Below, piece after piece: positions 8,194 to 15,527 of a stretch of 52,193 nt of DNA. The stretch spans positions 1 through 52,193 of the forward strand of contig NZ_JVOJ01000004.1 in assembly GCF_001064145.1 (NCBI RefSeq), written 5' to 3'. Source of the stretch: Sanguibacter keddieii (GTDB taxonomy: Bacteria > Actinomycetota > Actinomycetes > Actinomycetales > Actinomycetaceae). The notes under the pieces were generated by a model, which was not told the origin of the DNA, searched no databases, and saw nothing but the letters and a program-made list of their open reading frames with translations. A program made the position numbers and the translations under genes. Within the stretch, counting starts at the first letter, position 1. Every line of letters starts with the position of its first letter.

Positions 8194-9357
8194 ATGGGGA
8201 TGATCGTGGCCCACTTCGTTTCTCACTCGCATCCGATCCGCGTCCTGATGGACGGCACCGCAATCCCCGCAGACCTGGGCGGCGTCGGCCGCTACGTGGA
8301 CGACCTGGTGCCGGAGCTGGTGGAGCAGGGCGTGGACCTGACGATGGCGGTCCAGGAGCGCGACGCCGAGCATTTCGCGCTCCGTCTGCCTTCGGCGCGC
8401 ATCATCCCGATTTCGCGGCGCTTCGAGTCCCGTCCCGCGCGCATGGCGTGGGAGCAGACGGGCTTGCCCAAGCTGATCCGCAAGGTCCGCCCCGACGTCC
8501 TACATTCCCCGCACTACACGTCCCCGCAGTTCCCGGGTGTCCCCGTGGTCATTACACTGCACGACGCGACGTTCTTCTCCCACCCGCAGGCGCACTCGCG
8601 CCTCAAGCAACGTTTTTTCTCCACTGCGATCCGCCGCGCGATTCGCCGCGCGGACGCCCTCGTGGTTCCTTCCTTGGCCACGCGCGACGAGACCATCAAG
8701 TACGCGGGCGGGGATCCCTCGCAGTTCTACGTGGCCTATCACGGCGTGGATCGGACGATCTTCCACCCGGTTTCCGACGCCGAGCGCGAGCGTGTCAAGG
8801 TGTCTTTGGGCCTGGAGGGGCGCGACTACATCGGCTTCCTGGGCACGCTGGAGCCCCGTAAGAACGTGCCGAACCTGGTGCGCGGCTGGGTCAAGGCCGT
8901 CTCCGACCGCTCGAATCCGCCGGCTCTGGTCCTGGCCGGCGGCAAGGGGTGGGACGAGGACATCGACCCGGCCCTGGCCGCGGTGCCCGAGCACCTGACG
9001 GTCCTGCGCCCCGGCTACCTGCCCCTCGAGGACCTGCCCGGTTTCCTGTCGGGCTGCGTCATTTTGGCCTACCCCTCGATCGCCGAGGGCTTCGGCCTGC
9101 CTGTCTTGGAGGCGATGAGCTGCGGCGCTGCGACGCTGACGACTCGTCTGACTTCTCTGCCGGAGGTCGGCGGCGACGCCGTCGCCTACTGCGACATCGA
9201 CCCCGATTCGATCGCCTGTGCCCTGGTGGAGCTGCTGGATGACCCCCCTCGCCGCGAGGCGTTGGGAGCCGCGGCGATTCCGCGCGCCGACGAGTTCACG
9301 TGGGCCCGCGCCGCGTCCGTCCACATCGACGCATTCCGCGCTGCTGCGCGTTCCTGA
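8194..9357 (+). CDS. family 4 glycosyltransferase
   Basis: 387 aa if started at the ATG at 8194; the ATG at 8200 or GTG at 8206 are alternatives, as no start has a strong ribosome-binding site. The product has a GT-B fold: LGGVGRYVDDLV near the N-terminus, VPSLATRDE, GFLGTLEPRKNV near residue 217, and AYPSIAEGFGLPVLEAMSCG near 290 with the E-x7-E catalytic pair. It resembles WbaZ-like mannosyl/rhamnosyltransferases. A reading frame extending back to 7513 runs antisense to the minus-strand GT4 and is not coding. The stop at 9355-9357 lies inside the first copy of a duplicated ribosome-binding-site cassette. Confidence 0.87.
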   Translation: MGMIVAHFVSHSHPIRVLMDGTAIPADLGGVGRYVDDLVPELVEQGVDLTMAVQERDAEHFALRLPSARIIPISRRFESRPARMAWEQTGLPKLIRKVRPDVLHSPHYTSPQFPGVPVVITLHDATFFSHPQAHSRLKQRFFSTAIRRAIRRADALVVPSLATRDETIKYAGGDPSQFYVAYHGVDRTIFHPVSDAERERVKVSLGLEGRDYIGFLGTLEPRKNVPNLVRGWVKAVSDRSNPPALVLAGGKGWDEDIDPALAAVPEHLTVLRPGYLPLEDLPGFLSGCVILAYPSIAEGFGLPVLEAMSCGAATLTTRLTSLPEVGGDAVAYCDIDPDSIACALVELLDDPPRREALGAAAIPRADEFTWARAASVHIDAFRAAARS

Positions 9358-9409
9358 AAAGAAGGAGGAAGTACAGATGGTTCCTGAAAAGAAGGAGGAA
9401 GTACAGATG
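9350..9409 (+). repeat. exact tandem duplication of a 30-bp ribosome-binding site and start codon
   Basis: Two identical 30-bp units (9350-9379 and 9380-9409) each run from GTTCCTGAAAAG through AAGGAGGAAG to ACAGATG. Each carries a strong Shine-Dalgarno sequence and an in-frame ATG (9377 and 9407). The first also contains the TGA stop of the upstream glycosyltransferase gene. The unit is 10 codons long, so adding or losing a copy keeps the frame. Confidence 0.95.
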
Positions 9410-11047
9410 AACGCTGTGCGCGTGGAGCGTGCCAACGAGGCGGAACCCGAGAAGGTGGAGTCGGCCTCGTCGCGTCCAAAGGCTCCTCGGCGTGGCCGGG
9501 GCGAACACGGCCGCTCCCCTTCCCTTCTTGCTGTTCTCATCCTCATCGTCGCGGTGATCACATCCGCGCTCGCGTGGGTTGTCGCCTCCCCCGTGGGCGC
9601 CTCACCCGACGAGGATTACCATCTTGGCGCAATGTGGTGTCCACCTCCCGTGGACGAAACAGGTTGCCAGATCGGCACAAAGAACGGACAAAAGGCCGTT
9701 ATCGTGCCCCAGACTCTGGCGAAAGAAAACGTCACCTGCTACGCCTTTGAGCACGATAATTCGGCGCGCTGCACCTTCGCGTACTCGGACGATCTGACGG
9801 CTACGACCCTGCGGTGGGATGACGGCAACTACCCGTGGGGCTACTACCAGTTTGCGCACCTGTTCGTCCAGCATTCGACGAATCGGGCGGTGTTGGCATT
9901 GCGGGTTTTCAATACACTCTTGGCGATCGGACTGCTCGGCGCGATTATTGCCTTGGCCGACTCGGAGCTACGAAGCGCGATCAGCGTCGCGCTAACCATC
10001 GCGTGGCTACCAATGGGCTTCTATTTCATCGCAAGCATGAACCCCTCCTCGTGGGCGATCAGCGGCACTTTTGCCTTCGCTTCCGCCATGTTGGCAGCCA
10101 CACGGTCAGCAGGGCCGCGCCGGGCTGGTCTGATTGCCTGCGCCCTGGCTGGCGCGGTTTTGGCGTGCACGTCGCGCGGCGACAGCGCCTTCTTCCTTTT
10201 CGTCGTCACGGTCGCTCTGGCCTTTGCCGTTCCGCTACGGCGCCGCATCATTCCCGAGGCCGTGGTGGCCTCAATTGCCTCTGTAGTCGGCGTTGTGATC
10301 ATGCTTCGCACGAATGTGTCGTCGAAACTGGTGCCGGTTGAGGCGAGTGCCGCCACTGTCGGGCGCCGCGCGATTCTCCTGAAGAATCTGGCGGGGATTC
10401 CGGACTATTTGAGGGGTTTTGTCGGCTACCGCCTGGGGCCGGGGTGGAATGACGTGACTTACCAGGGCGGGGTGAGGCGAACAGCACTGGCGATTGTTAT
10501 TGTGCTCATCTGTTGGGCCCTGGCGCATCTGTCATGGCGTCGGGCACTGTCAGCGTTGGTCGTCCTCGGTGCAATCGTCGGTGTTCCTGTCACGATCGGC
10601 GTGCAGGGCCGTTTCAACAATGTGGAGATCTATCAGCCCCGCTATATGTTGCCGCTCTTCGCTGTGTTTTTGTTGATGCTTCTGGCACCCAGCCCCGCTC
10701 GCTCCGATCATCACCGTCGGGGCATTGGTGCCATGCCATTGCGTCCCCCTTCCGGGATTTTCGGACGCCTGTGCGTGGGCGTTGTCGCAACGCTTTGGGC
10801 CCTGACGTACGCCCGCGCTCTCTACCTCATCATTGAGCGCTACGCGTTCGGCTGGAACCCGCAGAGGTACCCGATTGATCTGTCCACACGCAACTTGAGC
10901 ACGGGATACGAGTGGTGGTGGCCGGGGGCCCCAATCGGCCCGATGGCGGTGTGGATCATCGCCTCACTTTGCGCTTGCGTCGCCGTCGCACTGATGCTCT
11001 ATCTGTGGAATCAATCTGCGATCCGGGAGCGTATCGAGGAACAATAA
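9407..11047 (+). CDS. DUF2142 polytopic membrane protein, putative glycosyltransferase
   Basis: 546 aa from 9407, or 556 aa if translation begins at the duplicated ATG at 9377 (extra residues MVPEKKEEVQ). After a charged N-terminus of about 40 residues there are about 10-12 hydrophobic segments. The first external loop carries SPDEDYHLGAMWCPPP, and a later loop has YQPRYMLPL; both are hallmarks of the DUF2142 family. The family resembles GT-C lipid-linked glycosyltransferases and often sits in surface-polysaccharide loci, as here. Codon use is somewhat less biased than in neighbours. Function is inferred. Confidence 0.83.
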   Translation: MNAVRVERANEAEPEKVESASSRPKAPRRGRGEHGRSPSLLAVLILIVAVITSALAWVVASPVGASPDEDYHLGAMWCPPPVDETGCQIGTKNGQKAVIVPQTLAKENVTCYAFEHDNSARCTFAYSDDLTATTLRWDDGNYPWGYYQFAHLFVQHSTNRAVLALRVFNTLLAIGLLGAIIALADSELRSAISVALTIAWLPMGFYFIASMNPSSWAISGTFAFASAMLAATRSAGPRRAGLIACALAGAVLACTSRGDSAFFLFVVTVALAFAVPLRRRIIPEAVVASIASVVGVVIMLRTNVSSKLVPVEASAATVGRRAILLKNLAGIPDYLRGFVGYRLGPGWNDVTYQGGVRRTALAIVIVLICWALAHLSWRRALSALVVLGAIVGVPVTIGVQGRFNNVEIYQPRYMLPLFAVFLLMLLAPSPARSDHHRRGIGAMPLRPPSGIFGRLCVGVVATLWALTYARALYLIIERYAFGWNPQRYPIDLSTRNLSTGYEWWWPGAPIGPMAVWIIASLCACVAVALMLYLWNQSAIRERIEEQ

Positions 11048-11062
11048 AACTCACAGCCAAAA

Positions 11063-11126
11063 CGTTCGCAAAGTTCTCATTCGATGCTATGATCGAACAC
11101 GCAGTAGAATTTAATGCTTGCGAACG
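11063..11126 (+). promoter_or_regulatory. promoter of the phosphocholine operon with two nested inverted repeats
   Basis: TTCGCA (11065-11070), 17 nt, TATGAT (11088-11093) forms a good promoter, with the ATG 46 nt further on. TTCGAT (11080-11085) and ATCGAA (11092-11097) form an inverted repeat over the -10 box. A second, wider pair, CGTTCGCAA (11063-11071) and TTGCGAACG (11118-11126), is perfectly inverted and brackets the promoter, with the outer arm ending at the ribosome-binding site. This is where the winged-helix domain of the first gene product could bind (inference). Confidence 0.6.
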
Positions 11127-11138
11127 AAAGGTGATTGC

Positions 11139-12974
11139 ATGCCTTCGACAAACGTCGGCACGCTCAGCGAGCCCCAATTCAACATTCTGACCGCCCTGGC
11201 CGCGGCCAATTCCCCCCTCACGCAGCGAGCGCTGTCGGAGGCCACCGGCATGAGCCTGGGGCGCGTCAACACCGCCACCCGCGAGTGCGAGGCCGCCGGC
11301 TACATCAACGAGCGCGCGATCAACGACGCGGGCCGCGAGGCCCTGGAGCCCTACCGCGTCACGGGTGCCGTCATCATGGCCGCGGGCCTGTCCTCGCGCT
11401 TCGCGCCCATCAGCTACGAGCGCCCCAAGGGAACGCTCAAGGTGCGCGGCGAGATCCTCGTCGAGCGTCAGATCCGCCAGCTCCACGAAGCCGGCATCAC
11501 GAACATCACGCTGGTCGTGGGCTATAAGAAGGAATACTTCTTCTACCTGGCCGACAAGTACGACGTCGACATCGTCGTCAACCGCGAATACGCCACGCGC
11601 AACAACAACGGCTCACTCTGGCTCGTCAAGGACCGCCTGGACAACACCTACGTGTGCTCCTCGGACGACTACTTCACCACCAACCCCTTCGAGCCCTACG
11701 TGTACAAGTCCTACTACTCGGCGAACTACGTCGAGGGTCCCACCGACGAGTGGTGCATCAAGACGGGTCCGGGCGACCGCATCACGGGCGCGACAGTGGG
11801 CGGCAAGGACGCGTGGGTCATGCTCGGCCACGTCTATTTCGACCGCGTCTTCTCCGCGAAGTTCCGCGAGATCCTCGAGCAGGTCTACCACCTGCCCGAG
11901 ACGGTGTCGAAGCTCTGGGAGTCCATCTACCTGGATCACATCAAGTCCTTCGACATGGTGATCCGGCGCTACCCTGACGGCATCATCCACGAGTTCGACT
12001 CGGTCGACGAGCTGCGCAACTTCGATCCCCTGTTCATGGAGAACGTGGACTCTGAGGTCTTCGACCACATCGTCGAGACTCTGGGCTGCGCAAAGTCGGA
12101 GATCCGCGACTTCTACCCCCTCAAGCAGGGCATCACGAACCTGTCGTGCCACTTCGCGGTGGGCGACGACGAGTACGTCTACCGCCATCCGGGGATCGGC
12201 ACAGAGAAGATCGTGGACCGCAGCGCTGAGTTCGCTGGCTTGCGCCTAGCCGCCGAACTCGGCATCGACGATACCTTCATCACGGGCGACCCGGCAGCGG
12301 GATGGAAGCTCTCACGCTTCGTGCGCGACGTGCGCAACCTGGACGTAACCCGCCCTGAGGAACTGAAAGCGGCCATGGAGATGGACCGTGCGCTGCACAC
12401 GTCCGGTCGCGTCCTGGACCGCTCCTTCGATTTCGTGACCGAAGGCTTGCGCTACGAGGGTCTCCTGAAGACCTTCGGCCCGATTGATGTCCCCGGCTAC
12501 TTTGAGCTGCGCGACAAGGTCCTGCGCCTCAAGGCTTTCGCGGACGCGGACGGGTTCGAGGTCGTCCCCTCGCACAACGACTTCTTCCCCCCGAACTTCC
12601 TGGTGGATAACGATGGCAACATCAGCCTCATCGACTGGGAGTATGCGGGTATGTCGGACATGGCCGCCGACTTCGGAACGATGACCGTGTGCACGGCGGA
12701 GATGACCCGCGAGCGCGCTCACGCCGCCCTGGAGTTCTACCTGGGTCACGCCCCCAGCGAGGCCGAGGAGCGCCACTTCTTCGCCTACGAGGTCTTCGCG
12801 GGCTGGTGCTGGTACCTGTGGGCACTGGTCAAGGAAGCCGAGGGCGACGACGTGGGCGAATGGCTCTACATCTACTACTCGCACGCGACGCGTACGATCG
12901 ATTCCCTGCTCGCTTCGTACGAGGCCACCTCGACCTCGGGCGCGCAGGTCTCCCAGGAGGGTGAGCTGGCATGA
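11139..12974 (+). CDS. licC/licA: winged-helix + LicC cytidylyltransferase + LicA choline kinase fusion
   Basis: 611 aa in three parts. Residues 10-75 form a MarR-like winged helix (QFNILTALAAANSPLTQRALSEATGMS, split as QFNILTALAAANSP and LTQRALSEATGMS). Residues 77-310 form a nucleotidyltransferase of the LicC type (VIMAAGLSSRFAP, then PKGTLKVRGE, NREYATRNNNGSL, CSSDDYFT), which makes CDP-choline from phosphocholine and CTP. Residues 320-600 form a LicA/APH-fold kinase (YPLKQGITNLS nucleotide loop, SHNDFFPPNF catalytic loop, IDWEYAGMSD metal-binding motif), which phosphorylates choline. Two consecutive cytosolic steps are therefore in one chain. In Haemophilus and pneumococcus LicA and LicC are separate. 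Start chosen at 11139 (AAAGGTGA upstream). The stop overlaps the transporter start by 4 bp. Confidence 0.88.
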   Translation: MPSTNVGTLSEPQFNILTALAAANSPLTQRALSEATGMSLGRVNTATRECEAAGYINERAINDAGREALEPYRVTGAVIMAAGLSSRFAPISYERPKGTLKVRGEILVERQIRQLHEAGITNITLVVGYKKEYFFYLADKYDVDIVVNREYATRNNNGSLWLVKDRLDNTYVCSSDDYFTTNPFEPYVYKSYYSANYVEGPTDEWCIKTGPGDRITGATVGGKDAWVMLGHVYFDRVFSAKFREILEQVYHLPETVSKLWESIYLDHIKSFDMVIRRYPDGIIHEFDSVDELRNFDPLFMENVDSEVFDHIVETLGCAKSEIRDFYPLKQGITNLSCHFAVGDDEYVYRHPGIGTEKIVDRSAEFAGLRLAAELGIDDTFITGDPAAGWKLSRFVRDVRNLDVTRPEELKAAMEMDRALHTSGRVLDRSFDFVTEGLRYEGLLKTFGPIDVPGYFELRDKVLRLKAFADADGFEVVPSHNDFFPPNFLVDNDGNISLIDWEYAGMSDMAADFGTMTVCTAEMTRERAHAALEFYLGHAPSEAEERHFFAYEVFAGWCWYLWALVKEAEGDDVGEWLYIYYSHATRTIDSLLASYEATSTSGAQVSQEGELA

Positions 12975-13945
12975 AAACTCAACACGGCGGCAAGCGTTAC
13001 GGTATTTTCTCGGGTGTCCTGTGGGGCCTCGACACGGTCGTGCTGGCGATCGCCCTGGCCATGATTCCGTTCGCCGACTTCGGCCAGTCGGCGCTGGCGG
13101 GTGCGGTCCTGCACGACGTTGCGTGCGCCGTAATCCTGGTGGTCTACATGGCGATTCGAGGCCGCCTGAAGGACACCGTGGCGGCGCTGCGCACGCGCCC
13201 GGGCAAGTCGGTGATCGCGGCAGCTCTCCTGGGTGGCCCGATCGGTATGAGCGGCTACCTCATCGCCATCGACAACATCGGCCCCGGCCTGACCGCGATC
13301 ATCTCAACGTTCTACCCGGCGCTCGGCACCCTGCTGGCGTTCGTTCTCTTGAAGGAGCGCATGGCTCCGCGTCAGATCATTGCCCTCCTGGTCGCGCTCG
13401 GCGCGATCGTGGCGACGGGCTGGTCGGCGACGGCGGAGCCCATCGAGGGCGGCAACGCGATCCTAGGCGTCGCCGGCGCCCTGGCCTGCGTGATCGGCTG
13501 GGGTTCCGAGGCCGTCATCCTCACGTGGGGTATGCGCGACGAGGCCGTGGATAACGAGGTGGCCCTCCAGATCCGCGAAACGACCTCGGCGGTGGTCTAC
13601 CTGTTCGTCGTGGCACCGATCGCGGGAGTCTTCGGCTTCACGCTGCATTCGCTGGCCCACCTGTCGGCGGGCATGGTGGCTCTCGCCGGTCTGGCAGGCA
13701 CGGCCTCGTACCTGTTCTACTACAAGGCCCTGTCGGCCATCGGCGCATCGCGAGGCATGGCCCTGAATATCTCCTACTCGGCGTGGGCGATTATCTTCGC
13801 CCTGGTGTTGCAGGGCACGGTACCCACGGCCACGCAGGTCGTCTGCTGCGTCGTCATCCTGGTGGGCACCGTCCTGGCGGCGACTCCCTCGTGGGGTGAT
13901 CTACTTCCCAGGCGCGCGGGTCGCGTCAGCGACAACAAGGCGTGA
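12971..13945 (+). CDS. licB: LicB-type choline transporter (DMT/EamA superfamily)
   Basis: 324 aa with ten hydrophobic segments in two five-helix halves, as in EamA transporters. The second half includes GLAGTASYLFYYKALSAIG and ends in a short basic tail. Its position directly after the LicC-LicA fusion (ATGA overlap, AGGAGG upstream) and before LicD matches the lic1 order (kinase, transporter, cytidylyltransferase, transferase) closely enough to assign choline uptake. The assignment rests on context plus family, since EamA proteins have many substrates. Confidence 0.8.
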   Translation: MKTQHGGKRYGIFSGVLWGLDTVVLAIALAMIPFADFGQSALAGAVLHDVACAVILVVYMAIRGRLKDTVAALRTRPGKSVIAAALLGGPIGMSGYLIAIDNIGPGLTAIISTFYPALGTLLAFVLLKERMAPRQIIALLVALGAIVATGWSATAEPIEGGNAILGVAGALACVIGWGSEAVILTWGMRDEAVDNEVALQIRETTSAVVYLFVVAPIAGVFGFTLHSLAHLSAGMVALAGLAGTASYLFYYKALSAIGASRGMALNISYSAWAIIFALVLQGTVPTATQVVCCVVILVGTVLAATPSWGDLLPRRAGRVSDNKA

Positions 13946-13952
13946 GACAATG

Positions 13953-13980
13953 GCTGGTGGGCGCGCATGCGCCCACCAGC
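13953..13980 (+). terminator. intra-operon hairpin (attenuator-like) between licB and licD
   Basis: A perfect 12-bp stem, GCTGGTGGGCGC pairing with GCGCCCACCAGC around a GCAT loop, is followed by only TTTCC. It starts 8 nt after the licB stop, 20 nt before the licD start. A partial terminator or mRNA-stabilising hairpin that lowers licD relative to licCA-licB fits this position. Confidence 0.6.
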
Positions 13981-14000
13981 TTTCCGCACCCGGAGGACTT

Positions 14001-14858
14001 ATGACGACGCCCCCCAGCGACCTGCGCAAGGTCCATATGCTGCTGACCTACATCCTGTCGGAGTTCGACCGGGTGTGCGAGGAGATCGGCGTGACCTACG
14101 CGCTCTACGGCGGCAGCGCGATCGGTGCCGTGCGTCACGGTGGTTTTATTCCGTGGGACGACGACATCGACGTCTGCATGGTCCGCGAGGACTACGAGCT
14201 TTTCCTGCGCGAGGCACCAGCCCTCCTGTCGGAGGGTTTCCGGATCGACAACCAGGCCAGCACGCCGCGCTATCACCTGTTGTTCTCCAAGCTTGGCCTG
14301 GAGGGGACCGTGTTTCGTTCCCAGGGCGAAGTCAACCCCGATTACACGCCGCCAATCTTCTTGGACATTTTCCCATTGGACACTGTGCCCGAGGATGAGA
14401 AGCGTTTCCGTTCGATGTGCCGCCGCACCTGGTGGTGGGGACGCCTCCTCTTCCTGTCGGGTATTCCGACCCCGAGCTTGCCCGGCATGGTGGCGTGGAA
14501 GCGCTCGCTCGTGCACGCGGTGACGCGCACGGTGAATCTGGCGCTGCGTGCCACGCAGATATCCCCGCGCGGCCTGTACGCCCGGTGGGAGAAGGCCGCG
14601 CGGGCGGCGGAGGGCGAGCAGACGGGTACCTACGCCGATTTCACGATGCGTGACCCGTGGAATTGGATCGTGCACCGCGACGAGTTTGTGCCGACGCGCC
14701 GCGTTCCTTTCGAGACGATCGAGGCGTCGATCCCTCACGACGTGGAGGCACTGTTGACGCGTGGATACGGCGACTACATGCAGCTGCCTCCCCCGGAGAA
14801 GCGCTACAACCACGAGGCAGCGGTCATCGACTTTGGCCCCTACGCCGAGTCCCTCTAG
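14001..14858 (+). CDS. licD: LicD phosphocholine transferase
   Basis: 285 aa. LicD proteins transfer phosphocholine from CDP-choline to a glycan. The family core is intact: LYGGSAIGAVRHGGFIPWDD then DDIDVCM at about residues 36-61, in which the GGS and DDDID residues form the nucleotidyltransferase-like catalytic site. Downstream are FLDIFPLDTVPED and LLTRGYGDYMQLPPPEKR, both typical of LicD. GGAGG lies 6 nt upstream of the ATG. The acceptor is presumably the polysaccharide made by the surrounding genes. Confidence 0.9.
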   Translation: MTTPPSDLRKVHMLLTYILSEFDRVCEEIGVTYALYGGSAIGAVRHGGFIPWDDDIDVCMVREDYELFLREAPALLSEGFRIDNQASTPRYHLLFSKLGLEGTVFRSQGEVNPDYTPPIFLDIFPLDTVPEDEKRFRSMCRRTWWWGRLLFLSGIPTPSLPGMVAWKRSLVHAVTRTVNLALRATQISPRGLYARWEKAARAAEGEQTGTYADFTMRDPWNWIVHRDEFVPTRRVPFETIEASIPHDVEALLTRGYGDYMQLPPPEKRYNHEAAVIDFGPYAESL

Positions 14859-14885
14859 GCTCAGCCCCCTGACGATCGGAGACAC

Positions 14886-15527
14886 ATGAGCGCCGCAGAC
14901 CCCGCAACCCTGGCAGCCATTCAGCGCGCCACCAAGCGGTGCCTCGCCGAGACCGATCGCGTGTGCGCCCTCCTCGGGGACGAGTTCTTTATCGCCTCCC
15001 CCGCCACTCACCCCAACTACCCGATCAGCTTCGGGGTGCTGGGCTTGAAAGGCTCGGAGTTCGTCTCGAAGGTCGCGAAGGACCGCTCCTTCCGCATGCC
15101 GATCGGCGTGGACCTGTTCGTCCTGGATGAGATCGCGGATGACCCCGGCCGCTTCCGCGCCCACTGGGGCATGCGGGCGCTGCGCGTCAACGAGGCATCG
15201 CTGTACAGACGCTGGCTGCGCGCCGCCCTCATGGGCCGCGAGAACCCGCAGAAGGAGGCCGACGGCTCGATCCTGTTCGGCGATTTTTCGACGCGCGATC
15301 CGCTTCGCTGGAGCGCTACCGAGGCCGAGCTCTTCCCGGCTCGCTCCGTCCCCTTCGAGGACATCACGGTGCGCATCCCGGCCGCTTACGACGTCGTGCT
15401 CACGCGCGGCTACGGGGATTACATGCGCATTCCGGATCCCGAAGATCGGGTGACCCACGAGCCCTTCCACATCGTTTTCGGGCCGAATGATCCGGGGCCC
15501 GAGGCCACCGAGGAGGCCGGCGCGTGA
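14886..15527 (+). CDS. LicD-related protein lacking the catalytic segment
   Basis: 213 aa. It aligns with the preceding LicD on both sides of a gap. LAETDRVCALLG matches LSEFDRVCEEIG; FFIASPATHPNYPISFGVLG matches FRIDNQASTPRYHLLFSKLG; VDLFVLDEIADDP matches LDIFPLDTVPEDE; VLTRGYGDYMRIPDPEDR matches LLTRGYGDYMQLPPPEKR. About 45 residues containing GGS-x-IGA-x-RHGGF and DDDID are absent, so it cannot catalyse the reaction as LicD does. The frame is open, has GGAGA upstream and ends in a GTGA overlap with the next gene, so it is probably expressed. A regulatory or structural partner of LicD is one reading; a decaying duplicate is another. Confidence 0.75.
   Translation: MSAADPATLAAIQRATKRCLAETDRVCALLGDEFFIASPATHPNYPISFGVLGLKGSEFVSKVAKDRSFRMPIGVDLFVLDEIADDPGRFRAHWGMRALRVNEASLYRRWLRAALMGRENPQKEADGSILFGDFSTRDPLRWSATEAELFPARSVPFEDITVRIPAAYDVVLTRGYGDYMRIPDPEDRVTHEPFHIVFGPNDPGPEATEEAGA

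Noticed and set aside
9407-11047. phase-variable off-switch at the duplicated start cassette
   Set aside because: The unit is 30 bp, so copy changes keep the frame; tuning of expression is possible, but an on/off frameshift switch is not.
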